DNA of 64,000 nt from JBOFFC01 sp051648405 (GTDB lineage Bacteria; Planctomycetota; Planctomycetia; Pirellulales; Lacipirellulaceae). The stretch is taken from assembly GCA_051648405.1 (NCBI GenBank), contig JBOFFC010000111.1:1-64000 (forward strand), read 5' to 3'. Position 1 is the first letter of the stretch. Every line of letters starts with the position of its first letter. Below, piece by piece: positions 25,893 to 37,159 of the stretch. The notes below the pieces were generated by a model, which saw only the letters and a list, made by a program, of their open reading frames with translations, did not search any database and had not been told where the DNA came from. The position numbers and the translations under genes are program-made.

Positions 25893-27703
25893 CTCCGCCG
25901 CTTGAAGCCGCCGACGCCCCCCCCGACGCCCGGTTGCCGGTCGTGGGGCCGCGCGTGGCTTGGAGCGTTGATCTCCGAGCGATGGAGGTTGAAGTTAAAG
26001 TTGGTGCACTGCGTCACAACCTGCAGGTTGACGCTGGTGCACTGCGCGGCGCCCTAAAGGTTGACGTTGGCTTCACGGCGCCGGAGGTCGCTTCGTTCCT
26101 GCTCGGCAAGTCGTCGGCGCCGGCGACCTTTGGTTGCTTGCTCCCCGAGGGACGCGCTCGGGCCGACGGGGGAGTCTTGCCGCCGGCGACTAGCCGCAAA
26201 CCCGGTCCACGCCGCGAGCCCTCGATCGGTCGCACGCGCGTCCGGCCGCCGGGTGACGTGGTGAAGCTTGAGGACCGTCTGCGGTACCTGCTCGAGCCGC
26301 CGCTCGAGGCGCTCGTCGAGGCCGAGTCGCTCCGCTTCCCGTTCCGGCCGTTCCCCTACCAGATGGACGGCGTGGCGTTCCTGTTCCCGCGCCGGCACGC
26401 GGTGATCGCCGACGAGATGGGCCTCGGCAAGACGATGCAGGCGATCACGACGATCCGCCTGCTGGCGCACAGCGGCCAGTTGCGCCGGGCGCTGCTGGTG
26501 TGCCCCAAGCCGCTGATGCCGAACTGGCGTCGCGAGCTCGCCGAGTGGGCGCCCGAGCTATCGGTCGCGTCGATCGAGGGCTCGCCCGAGTGCCGCCAAT
26601 GGGCGTGGCGCGAGTCGGGCGCCGTCGTCACGTTGGCCGGTTACGAGACGGTGGTCCGCGACCGCGAGCTGCTCCACGCGGAAGACACGCACTTCGACCT
26701 GGTGGTGCTCGACGAGTCGCAGCGCATCAAGAACACCCAGAGCGCAACGAGCAGCGCCGTCTGCGGCGTGCGGCGCGAACGAAGCTGGGCGCTCACCGGC
26801 ACGCCGATCGAGAACTCGACGGACGACCTCGTGGGGATCTTCGAGTTCGTCTCGCCGGGCCTGCTACGCACGGGGATGCCGGCCCGCGAGATGGGCGCCG
26901 CGGTCCGCGACTTGGTCCTGCGACGGACCAAAGAGCGGGTGCTCGGCGACCTCCCGCCGAAGGTGGTGTGCGACGCGACGATCGACCTCACTCCCGAGCA
27001 GTGGGAGACTTACAAGCGCGCCGAAGACGAGGGGGTTATCCGACTCCGAGGGTTCGAGCGCGAGCTGACGATCCGGCACGTGTTCGAGCTCGTTTTGCGC
27101 CTGAAGCAGGTCTGCAACTTCGACCCCTCTACGGGGGCCAGCAGCAAGGCCGAACGACTCGAGGCGGACCTGGGGGAGTGCTTCGCCAGCGGCCGCAAGG
27201 CGATCGTGTTCAGCCAATGGGTCGATACGCTCGGGGAGCTCGGCAAGCGCCTCGAGCGGTTCGGGCCGGAGATGTACCACGGGCGGATCACACCGGCGCG
27301 ACGCGAGGCCGCGCTCGCCCGCTTCCGCGACGACCCCAACTGTGGCGTGCTACTGATGAGCTACGGCGCGGGGAGTGTCGGCCTCAACCTACAGTTCGCC
27401 AGCTACGTGTTCCTGTTCGACCGCTGGTGGAACCCGGCGGTCGAGGACCAAGCGATCAACCGCGCACACCGCATCGGCGCGGCGGGGCCGGTGACCGTCA
27501 CGCGGTTCGTCTCGGCGGGGACGATCGAGGAGCGGATCGACGAGATCCTCCGCGGCAAGCGGGAGCTGTTCGACAAGGTTTTTGAAGGGGGGAGTGGCGC
27601 CCTCCCGCGCTCGGCCGGCCTGACACGCGAAGACCTCTTCTCGCTGTTCCGCCTGCACGACGCGCAGGGTCGGCTCGGCGCCGACGGCCCGCTTGCCGCT
27701 TGA
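25889..27703 (+). CDS. SNF2-family DEAD/DEAH-like helicase
   Basis: A 604-residue ATP-dependent DNA translocase. Motif I is ADEMGLGKT, motif II VVLDESQ (Asp-Glu-Ser-Gln in place of DEAH), motif III ALTGTPIENS, motif V SYGAGSVGLNLQ and motif VI QAINRAHRIG. The N-terminal 130 residues are unusual, with a short internally repetitive stretch (GALRHNLQVDAGALRGALKV) and no known domain. It lacks SWIM or HIRAN domains. Role: remodelling protein-DNA complexes, repair or defence; nothing nearby selects among these. Confidence 0.9.
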   Translation: MTPPLEAADAPPDARLPVVGPRVAWSVDLRAMEVEVKVGALRHNLQVDAGALRGALKVDVGFTAPEVASFLLGKSSAPATFGCLLPEGRARADGGVLPPATSRKPGPRREPSIGRTRVRPPGDVVKLEDRLRYLLEPPLEALVEAESLRFPFRPFPYQMDGVAFLFPRRHAVIADEMGLGKTMQAITTIRLLAHSGQLRRALLVCPKPLMPNWRRELAEWAPELSVASIEGSPECRQWAWRESGAVVTLAGYETVVRDRELLHAEDTHFDLVVLDESQRIKNTQSATSSAVCGVRRERSWALTGTPIENSTDDLVGIFEFVSPGLLRTGMPAREMGAAVRDLVLRRTKERVLGDLPPKVVCDATIDLTPEQWETYKRAEDEGVIRLRGFERELTIRHVFELVLRLKQVCNFDPSTGASSKAERLEADLGECFASGRKAIVFSQWVDTLGELGKRLERFGPEMYHGRITPARREAALARFRDDPNCGVLLMSYGAGSVGLNLQFASYVFLFDRWWNPAVEDQAINRAHRIGAAGPVTVTRFVSAGTIEERIDEILRGKRELFDKVFEGGSGALPRSAGLTREDLFSLFRLHDAQGRLGADGPLAA

Positions 27704-27921
27704 GGGGGAGCTCGTCGATCGCTGGTAAGCTGCGCCGCGTGGGCTAAGCCCGCGGGTCGCACGCAATCGACGGCGCGGCGGCCCGCGGAATCGACGCGAA
27801 TCGTGTCGCGGCGGCCCCCATGGACGGCTTTGCGCGGCAACCCTTTGGCGGTGGTCGGCGCGCCGCGATCGGGTTGCGGCGCGCGAGTCTGCCGAGCGCG
27901 TCTCCCGCAAGGCGTCACGTC

Positions 27922-28464
27922 ATGTCTCTCGCTAAATTTTGCCGGTTGCTCGTCCCGTGCGTGGCGCTCGTCGGGTTCGCTCTGAACGCCGCGGCCGAGC
28001 ACGCGTTCTGGCTCGACCCGGTCGTGACCTACACGAACGGGATGCGTCTTCCGTCGAGTACTTCGCAGCGGAGCCACAACGTCTACTGGCAGTGCGATCC
28101 AAACCACAAGGGATCGTGCGATTGCCAGATGCACTCGTCGTGCCGGGCGGCGCTCCACCGGCCGTCGTGCGGCTGCGGACCCGCGACGGGGCCGCTGGAG
28201 CCCGACTACTACGGCCACGCTCCGGACGGCCTCGAAGCGGTCGATAGCGAACGCGTGGGGACGCTGACGCTCGACCAGCCCGGTGTGGTGCGCGAAGCGG
28301 CAGCCCCCGTGGGTGGCTCGCCGATTGGCGCGGCTGCCCCCCCCGCCGCTGCGCCGACGACCCTCGTCGTCCCCCCAAACGGGACCGTGTGGCTCGACTC
28401 GATCCAGACGATCGGCGCGAAGATGATGCGGAGCTTGGGTGACGCCACGCCGGCCGCGCCGTAG
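27922..28464 (+). CDS. Small secreted Cys-rich protein, unknown
   Basis: A 180-residue exported protein: signal peptide (MSLAKFCRLLVPCVALVGFA, cleavage near NAAAEH), then a Cys cluster (YWQCDPNHKGSCDCQMHSSC, SCGCG) of seven to eight cysteines suggesting metal binding or disulfides, and a Pro/Ala-rich tail. No family recognised. ATG 27922 is chosen as it starts the signal peptide. A strong terminator follows. Confidence 0.7.
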   Translation: MSLAKFCRLLVPCVALVGFALNAAAEHAFWLDPVVTYTNGMRLPSSTSQRSHNVYWQCDPNHKGSCDCQMHSSCRAALHRPSCGCGPATGPLEPDYYGHAPDGLEAVDSERVGTLTLDQPGVVREAAAPVGGSPIGAAAPPAAAPTTLVVPPNGTVWLDSIQTIGAKMMRSLGDATPAAP

Positions 28465-28613
28465 CCGCGCCTTGCCGGGCGCAACCGTCAAACTGCCGCG
28501 GCGACCATCGCTTAGCCGGTAGATCTCGCCGCGCCGCCGCTCATGCGCGGCCGTCGCTGCTGCCGATCCTGTCCGTGGGAGGGCGAAACACGACTTGTGT
28601 TTTGCTTCAGGAC

Positions 28614-28659
28614 AAAGGTCATGGCAGGGCGATGGATCGGCCTGCCATGACCTTTTTTT
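28614..28659 (+). terminator. Rho-independent terminator between converging genes
   Basis: A perfect 15-bp stem (28614-28628 with 28641-28655), 12-base loop, and a run of seven T (28653-28659) on the plus strand. Confidence 0.9.
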
Positions 28660-28708
28660 GTGGCTGCTAAGCCGCAGCGGCCGCTCGCGGCTTAGCGGGG
28701 TTGGCGGC

Positions 28709-30106
28709 CTACAACGTCCCGAGGAGCTTCTTCGCCTCGTCACGCTGGACGAAGATCCCCTGATCGTTCTTCAGCGCCGCCTCGAGCAGCTTCTTGGCGT
28801 TCGCCTTGTCGTTGCCGACCACCAGCATCTTGGCGAGCAGCAAGTTGCCGTCGGGGCTCAGCTCTCCCCCTTGGACGGCGGCCCGCAGCGCGGTCTGGGC
28901 TTGCGCCGAGAGGCCGTTCTGCAACAGCACGTACGCATACGTGATGTTGACGTCGGGGTTGTCTTGGTTGACGCGGGCGTTGACGGTGGCGAACTCGAGC
29001 GACCGTCGCTTGGCCGCCGCGTCCGAACCGTCGGCCAGCACGAGCGCCAGTTGGTTCATGACATCGCGGTTCGCCGGCGCTAGCGAGAGGGCCTTCATCA
29101 GGTACTGCTCGGCGAGCTTCCCGTCCCCCGCCATCCGGGCCGCGACACCGCTCAGCAACCACACGTTGAGCGACTCGGCTTGCTCGGTGCGGGCCCGCTT
29201 GAGGACCGTTTCGGCCTTCGCCATGTCGCCCGTCTTGAGCAGCGCCTGTCCGAACGCCACCAGGGCCGTCTCGTCGGCGTTCTTCTCGGCGAACGCCTTG
29301 TCAAACGACGCCATCGCCTCGGCCTTCGAGCCCTTCCGCTCGTACATCATCGCGGCCGACACGAACGGGCTCGGGAGCTCGGCGTTGAGGCTCTTCGCCT
29401 TGACGAACGCTTCGTAGCCTTCACGCGGCTTGTCGAGCATAAAATGCGCTTGGCCCAGGCGCGTGTGGGCGTTGGCGTCGTCGGGGTCTTGCTCGAGCCA
29501 CTTCTTCACGTCGGCCAGCGCCAAGTCCCACTTGTTGCGGCGTTCGGCGACGATCGCCCGACCGCGGTACGCGCGGATAAGGAACTGACGCTTGCGCTTG
29601 GCGTTGACCTCGAACGGCTGGATCAGCGTCACGGCCTTCTCGAACAGGGCGTCGGCCTCGATCACGCGACCCCCACCCAGCGCCTCCTCGGCCAGTAGCA
29701 GGAACGGCTCGGGGTCGGTCCCCGAGTCCTGCTGCACGGCCTGCTCGAGCGCCGGCCGCACCGCCGCGGCGTTGCCGGACAGCAGGTGCATCTTCGCCAT
29801 CAGAACGCCTACCGGCGGGAGCTTGGGGTCCTTCTGCAGGGCCCGCTCGAGGAACGTCCGGGCGCTGAGCTGATCGCGGTTCAGGAACCGCTGGATCGCC
29901 TCGGCCACGTCGGCGTACTTGTCGCTGTCGGGGTCGGAGACGCTGTCGCCGATCAGTTGCTCGGCGGTGATCGCGGGCGCCGCGGCCGGCTGCTGGGCCG
30001 ATAGGGGCGCCGCGATCGTCGTGGCGATCAGCGCGGCGCCGAGCCCCAAAGCGGCCAAGGGAGCGGAGGGGGTCAACCGGAAAAGCGAAGCACGCGGCGT
30101 GGCCAT
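28709..30106 (-). CDS. Exported tetratricopeptide-repeat protein
   Basis: A 465-residue protein with a signal peptide (LAALGLGAALIATTIAAPLS, then AQQ) followed by TPR-like helical pairs through most of its length (for example DVAEAIQRFLNRDQLSARTF, DANAHTRLGQAHFMLDKPRE, DETALVAFGQALLKTGDMAK, QYLMKALSLAPANRDVMNQL). TPR arrays mediate protein-protein contacts in the periplasm; no catalytic part is seen. ATG 30106 is preferred to 30130 because it starts the signal peptide. Confidence 0.82.
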   Translation of the reverse strand: MATPRASLFRLTPSAPLAALGLGAALIATTIAAPLSAQQPAAAPAITAEQLIGDSVSDPDSDKYADVAEAIQRFLNRDQLSARTFLERALQKDPKLPPVGVLMAKMHLLSGNAAAVRPALEQAVQQDSGTDPEPFLLLAEEALGGGRVIEADALFEKAVTLIQPFEVNAKRKRQFLIRAYRGRAIVAERRNKWDLALADVKKWLEQDPDDANAHTRLGQAHFMLDKPREGYEAFVKAKSLNAELPSPFVSAAMMYERKGSKAEAMASFDKAFAEKNADETALVAFGQALLKTGDMAKAETVLKRARTEQAESLNVWLLSGVAARMAGDGKLAEQYLMKALSLAPANRDVMNQLALVLADGSDAAAKRRSLEFATVNARVNQDNPDVNITYAYVLLQNGLSAQAQTALRAAVQGGELSPDGNLLLAKMLVVGNDKANAKKLLEAALKNDQGIFVQRDEAKKLLGTL

Positions 30107-30725
30107 CGGGGTCTCAGGGGATCGGGACAAGGTTATTTGCTGGCGGAAGGCCCGAAGGGGACTGCGGGCTGCCGGGACGACTTTGGTGGATCAGGTCTCG
30201 GGATCGAGTTTGCCGCGCCGGTCGATAGACCCCCGGGGAAACGGTTTACGGTCGATCGTCGGAGCCGTGTTGGTCGCTTCGGGGGCGACGCAAGTTCCTT
30301 GGGGCGGCCCGTTTGGGACGCGCCGCGAGGCGCCCGACGAGCCGCTAAGCATACCGCGGTCTAGCCCGCCGGCCAGGGTTGCGGTACAGCGATTGCACCC
30401 CTCGCGAATCACGTTGTGCCCCTGACACCCGACGCGCTCCCAAGGGCTCGTGCGGGGCAGCCGACGGGTCCGCCGAGGCTCGCCATTGACCACCCGGCCG
30501 AACGGCGGTAACTTTTTTAATGATAGAGAGTTACGACTTTCAGGGCGGGTTCTTGCGGCCGGGTGGTTGTCCCGGTTGCGAGCGGTAGCGGCGGCGGGCC
30601 CCCAGCGGCGCCCGAGGCGCCGGCACGCGGGGCGCGCCTGCCAGTCTGGCGGATCGCGCGATCCTGCTCCCCGCCTTCGCCCCTCCACCGTCCTCCCCTT
30701 CCGACCGAAGCGACACCCCCCCGCC
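30107..30725. other. Divergent intergenic region between the TPR gene and secA
   Basis: 619 bp without a supported gene. It holds the secA promoter near 30486-30514 and an AT-rich patch (30510-30540) unusual for this GC-rich DNA. The secA frame remains open back to 30450, but the translation (Arg/Pro/Gly-rich) does not look like protein. Confidence 0.5.
30486..30514 (+). promoter_or_regulatory. Candidate secA promoter
   Basis: TTGACC (30486-30491), 17 bp, TAACTT (30509-30514), immediately before an AT-rich run. This implies a leader of about 200 nt, long enough for translational control such as that known for secA in other bacteria; no leader peptide could be identified. Confidence 0.6.
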
Positions 30726-34424
<3,699 letters not shown>

Positions 34425-34429
34425 AGCAC

Positions 34430-34464
34430 AGGAATCGCCGCAGATGAACGCGGATGAACGCGGA
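34430..34464 (+). repeat. Family A repeat A7 (left border of the barstar cassette)
   Basis: GCAGATGAACGCGGATGAAC and flanks. It begins 6 bp after the secA stop and supplies the ATG and first codons (MNADERG) of the barstar-like gene. It faces A8 at 34819-34848. Confidence 0.82.
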
Positions 34465-34803
34465 CGGGCGGGCTCGACCGTTGTGGTCATTGACGGTCGG
34501 GAAATCCACGACTGGGGGACCCTTCACGACGCGTTTGCGAAGGGGTTCGGATTCCCCGACTTCTACGGCCGCAACGGCGACGCCCTGATCGACTGTCTGT
34601 CCGATCTTGACCAACAGACAGGGATGACGAGCCTGCACGTCGAGCCCGGGTCCGTCGTCGTCGTGCGGATCGATCAGGCCTCGGACTTGAAGAGACACTT
34701 TCCCGAGGGGCTTGAGGCGATCATCGACTGGACGTCGCTCGTCAACTGGCGACGAATCGAGCTTGGCGATCCCCCCGTGATTTGCCTTGCCTTCGACCCC
34801 TAG
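34444..34803 (+). CDS. Barstar-family RNase inhibitor-like protein
   Basis: A 119-residue protein. After a repeat-derived start (MNADERGRAG) it has the barstar fold pattern: VVVIDGREIHDWGTLHDAFA, then GFGFPDFYGRNGDALIDCLS, the family's most conserved block, and a C-terminal hydrophobic strand (PPVICLAFDP). Barstars inhibit secreted guanyl-specific RNases (barnase-type) inside the cell. No barnase gene is seen nearby, so it may be an immunity protein against neighbours' toxins. It is bracketed by inward-facing family A repeats A7 and A8. A start inside the fold (for example a GTG near VVVI) is possible. Confidence 0.82.
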   Translation: MNADERGRAGSTVVVIDGREIHDWGTLHDAFAKGFGFPDFYGRNGDALIDCLSDLDQQTGMTSLHVEPGSVVVVRIDQASDLKRHFPEGLEAIIDWTSLVNWRRIELGDPPVICLAFDP

Positions 34804-34818
34804 AGCTTGCCGGGGAAT

Positions 34819-34848
34819 CTGCGTTCATCCGTGTCTATTTGTGATTCC
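34819..34848 (-). repeat. Family A repeat A8 (right border of the barstar cassette)
   Basis: Inverted copy with a few changes (on the minus strand GGAATCACAAATAGACACGG and one more unit), 16 bp after the barstar-like gene stop. Confidence 0.75.
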
Positions 34849-34874
34849 GTTCTCTTGAACGTGGAGCGTTCGCC

Positions 34875-35114
34875 ATGTCGAAGCGGTTCAACCTTCGGAC
34901 GCTGATGGTGGTTGCTACGCTTTCGTCGGTCGCAGTCGGCCTAGCGGCGTGGTCATCGACGCTCCGGGCGCGGGTCGATGTGCTGGAGCAGCGGGTCCAG
35001 TCGCTGGAAGCGGCGCTGCTCGTGACTACGATGGCGTCAGCGGTGTCTCCCGTCGGAGTCCCGGAGGACGTCGATTGGGCGATGCAGATGGACTCGTCCC
35101 TCATGGCCCGATAA
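34875..35114 (+). CDS. Small single-pass membrane protein with coiled coil
   Basis: A 79-residue protein: basic start (MSKRFNLRTLMVV), one membrane helix (about residues 9-26), then a coiled-coil-like stretch (LRARVDVLEQRVQSLEAALL) and a short acidic tail. RFNLRTL-type starts are common in small planctomycete membrane proteins. Function unknown. The next gene begins 13 bp after its stop. Confidence 0.6.
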   Translation: MSKRFNLRTLMVVATLSSVAVGLAAWSSTLRARVDVLEQRVQSLEAALLVTTMASAVSPVGVPEDVDWAMQMDSSLMAR

Positions 35115-35127
35115 GCGGAGCAACGCA

Positions 35128-35364
35128 ATGGCGCTGACCGAGCAACCGCAGGCCGACCCGGTTCCGGACCCCGTTTCCTGTCCACTGCCGAAGGACGAGG
35201 CGATCGCGTTGATCCAGGCGATGCCGGCCGACAGTTCGTACAGCGAGCTGATCGCCGCGCTACGGGTCCGCCAGGAGACTTGGCGAGGGATCGAGCAAGG
35301 TGAGGCCGGTCACATGGTCAGCACCGAGGAGGCGCGTCGTGTCGCGCAGTCATGGCGAAGGTAG
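35128..35364 (+). CDS. Antitoxin of a ParE/RelE-type toxin-antitoxin pair
   Basis: A 78-residue acidic, mostly helical protein (EAIALIQAMPADSSYSELIA, RQETWRGIEQGEAGHMVSTE, EARRVAQSWRR). The C-terminal helix with EEARR is typical of antitoxins that wrap around RelE/ParE toxins. It is followed by the toxin gene with a 13-bp overlap. The N-terminal DNA-binding fold cannot be assigned with confidence. Confidence 0.75.
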   Translation: MALTEQPQADPVPDPVSCPLPKDEAIALIQAMPADSSYSELIAALRVRQETWRGIEQGEAGHMVSTEEARRVAQSWRR

Positions 35365-35648
35365 TCTGGACGGAACGAGCGCTCGACGACCTGCGTTCGA
35401 TCGACGACGATCTCGCCCAGCGAAGCCAGGAAGCAGCCGCTCGGGTGGTGGAGGGCATCCTCGACCTTGCCGACTCGCTCGCGCTACAACCAAGACTCGG
35501 TTGGCGTGAAGCCGGGCTCCCGAAACGGGAAGTGCGGAACTTGGTCTACGGTCACTACCGAGTGCTGTACCAAGTCGTCGATGACACCGACGTTCGGGTC
35601 TTGCAAGTTGTGCACACGCGTCGCGGGCCCGACGCGCTCGACCCGTAA
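35352..35648 (+). CDS. ParE/RelE-family toxin
   Basis: A 98-residue ParE/RelE fold: VVWTERALDDLRSIDDDLAQ, then LGWREAGLPKREVRNLVYGH, YRVLYQVVDDTDVRVLQVVH and TRRGPDAL. The YRVLYQV and late VxxVxHxRR strands are those of the family, which poisons gyrase (ParE) or cuts ribosome-bound mRNA (RelE); which activity applies is not clear. It overlaps its antitoxin gene by 13 bp. Confidence 0.88.
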   Translation: MAKVVWTERALDDLRSIDDDLAQRSQEAAARVVEGILDLADSLALQPRLGWREAGLPKREVRNLVYGHYRVLYQVVDDTDVRVLQVVHTRRGPDALDP

Positions 35649-35682
35649 CGCTGCTCGGCAGCCCCGGGGGAACGGAGTCCCG

Positions 35683-37074
35683 ATGTCACCACTCGCCCGC
35701 TGGTCGCTGAACGGCCTGTACGGCGTCGCGCTCGTCGCGGCGTTGCCGTGGCTCGCTTGGCGGGCCCTGCGGACGGGGAAGAACCGCGAGGGGTTCTCCG
35801 AGAAGCTGCTGGGGCGCGTGCCGGCGCGCGGGGGCGACCGGCCCTGCGTTTGGCTGCACGCGGTGAGCGTCGGCGAGGTGAACCTGCTCGCCGTGCTGCT
35901 GAAGGAGCTGCGCGCCCGCCGGCCCGAGTGGGACCTCGTCGTCTCGACCACCACCAAGACGGGTTACGACCTGGCGCAGAAGAAGTACGGCGCCGAGCAC
36001 ACTGTCTTCTACTGCCCGAGCGACTTCTCGTGGGCCGTCGATGAGGCGATGCGACGCATGCGGCCCGCGCTGTTGTTGCTTGCGGAGCTCGAGCTGTGGC
36101 CAAATCTCGTCGCGGGGGCGAAGCGAAACGGCGCTCAGGTGGCCGTCGTGAACGGCCGCCTGAGCGAGAACAGCTTCCGCGGGTACCGGCGCGTGGCGCC
36201 GCTGGTGCGGGGGACGTTCGCGGCGCTCGACCTCGTGGCGGCGCAGGACGCGGCGACGCGCGAACGGTTCGTCGCGCTCGGCGCTAGGCCGCGGGCGGCC
36301 TTGGTGACCGGTTCGCTTAAGTACGACGGTGCGCAGACCGATCGCGACAACCCGCGGACCGCGGCGTTGCGATCAATCGCCGAAATCGCTGCCGACGATC
36401 CCGTGTGGCTGGTCGGCAGCACCCAGGCGCCGGAGGAAGAAATCGCCTTACGCGTCTACCAGCGTTTGGCGAAGGACCACCCCGCCTTGCGGCTGGTGAT
36501 CGTGCCACGCCACCCCGAGCGGTTCGACGAGGTAGCCGACGCGATGCGCCGTAGCGGCGTCGACTTCGCACGCCGAAGCGAGCTCGGCGCCTCTCCGCTC
36601 CCTGCCGGCGGCGGCTCGAACGAGGCCCGTTCCCCCTTCCGCGTTCCCCCTTCCGCGTTGCTCATCGACACGGTCGGCGAGCTCGGCGCCTGGTGGGGAC
36701 TCGCGACGATCGGCTTCGTCGGCGGCAGCTTCGGCGACCGCGGTGGGCAGAACATGATCGAGCCGTCCGCCTACGGCGTGGCGACCTGCTTCGGCCCCAA
36801 CACGTGGAACTTCCGCGACATCGTCGCCGCGCTGCTGGCCGCAGACGGCGCGCGGGTCGTCGCCGACGAAGGGGAGCTCGAGGCGTTCGTCCGCGGCTGC
36901 CTCGAACGCCCCGACGAGGCCCTCGCGCTCGGCGCGCGGGCCCGCGCCTTCGTCACGACGCAGCTCGGCGCGACCGCGCGGACGGTGGACCTGCTCGAGG
37001 GGCTGCTGGACGGCGAGCGACTCAACCCGAAAGCATTGATGGAACCACGGATGAATGCGGATGAACGCAGATAA
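35683..37074 (+). CDS. waaA: 3-deoxy-D-manno-octulosonic acid (Kdo) transferase
   Basis: Adds Kdo from CMP-Kdo to lipid A precursor, implying lipopolysaccharide and an outer membrane. The 463-residue GT-B glycosyltransferase has an N-terminal membrane anchor (YGVALVAALPWLAW), WLHAVSVGEV with the catalytic-Glu region, LVVSTTTKTGYDLA, ELELWPNL, VTGSLKYD and FVGGSFGDRGGQNMIEPSAYG. Two oddities arise from repeats. About 15-20 extra residues (around 310-327, SNEARSPFRVPPSALL) come from a family G repeat inside the gene, and the last 10 residues and stop come from family A repeat A9. ATG 35683 matches the membrane anchor. Confidence 0.92.
   Translation: MSPLARWSLNGLYGVALVAALPWLAWRALRTGKNREGFSEKLLGRVPARGGDRPCVWLHAVSVGEVNLLAVLLKELRARRPEWDLVVSTTTKTGYDLAQKKYGAEHTVFYCPSDFSWAVDEAMRRMRPALLLLAELELWPNLVAGAKRNGAQVAVVNGRLSENSFRGYRRVAPLVRGTFAALDLVAAQDAATRERFVALGARPRAALVTGSLKYDGAQTDRDNPRTAALRSIAEIAADDPVWLVGSTQAPEEEIALRVYQRLAKDHPALRLVIVPRHPERFDEVADAMRRSGVDFARRSELGASPLPAGGGSNEARSPFRVPPSALLIDTVGELGAWWGLATIGFVGGSFGDRGGQNMIEPSAYGVATCFGPNTWNFRDIVAALLAADGARVVADEGELEAFVRGCLERPDEALALGARARAFVTTQLGATARTVDLLEGLLDGERLNPKALMEPRMNADERR
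36629..36660. repeat. Family G repeat inside waaA
   Basis: Two units of (T)TCCCCCTTCCGCGT in tandem, read in frame as protein (PFRVPPSA). The same family occurs between genes at 43434-43593 and 45607-45740. Confidence 0.75.
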
Positions 37075-37142
37075 CAGACGGAGCTGCGAAGCGAGGCGAA
37101 CGTCGCTCGCACTCTTCATCAGCGTTTATCCGTGTTCATCGG
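37041..37142. repeat. Family A inverted pair A9/A10 with no cargo
   Basis: A9 (37041-37074, forward) ends in the waaA stop codon. A10 (about 37111-37142, inverted, degenerate) faces it across 36 bp, just before the stop of the ELW-repeat protein gene. Confidence 0.75.
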
Positions 37143-37159
37143 CGGCGATTCTTTCGTCG

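Noticed and set aside
30450..30725. N-terminal extension or leader peptide of SecA
   Set aside because: The frame is open but Arg/Gly/Pro-rich without conserved character; ATG 30726 gives the standard SecA start.
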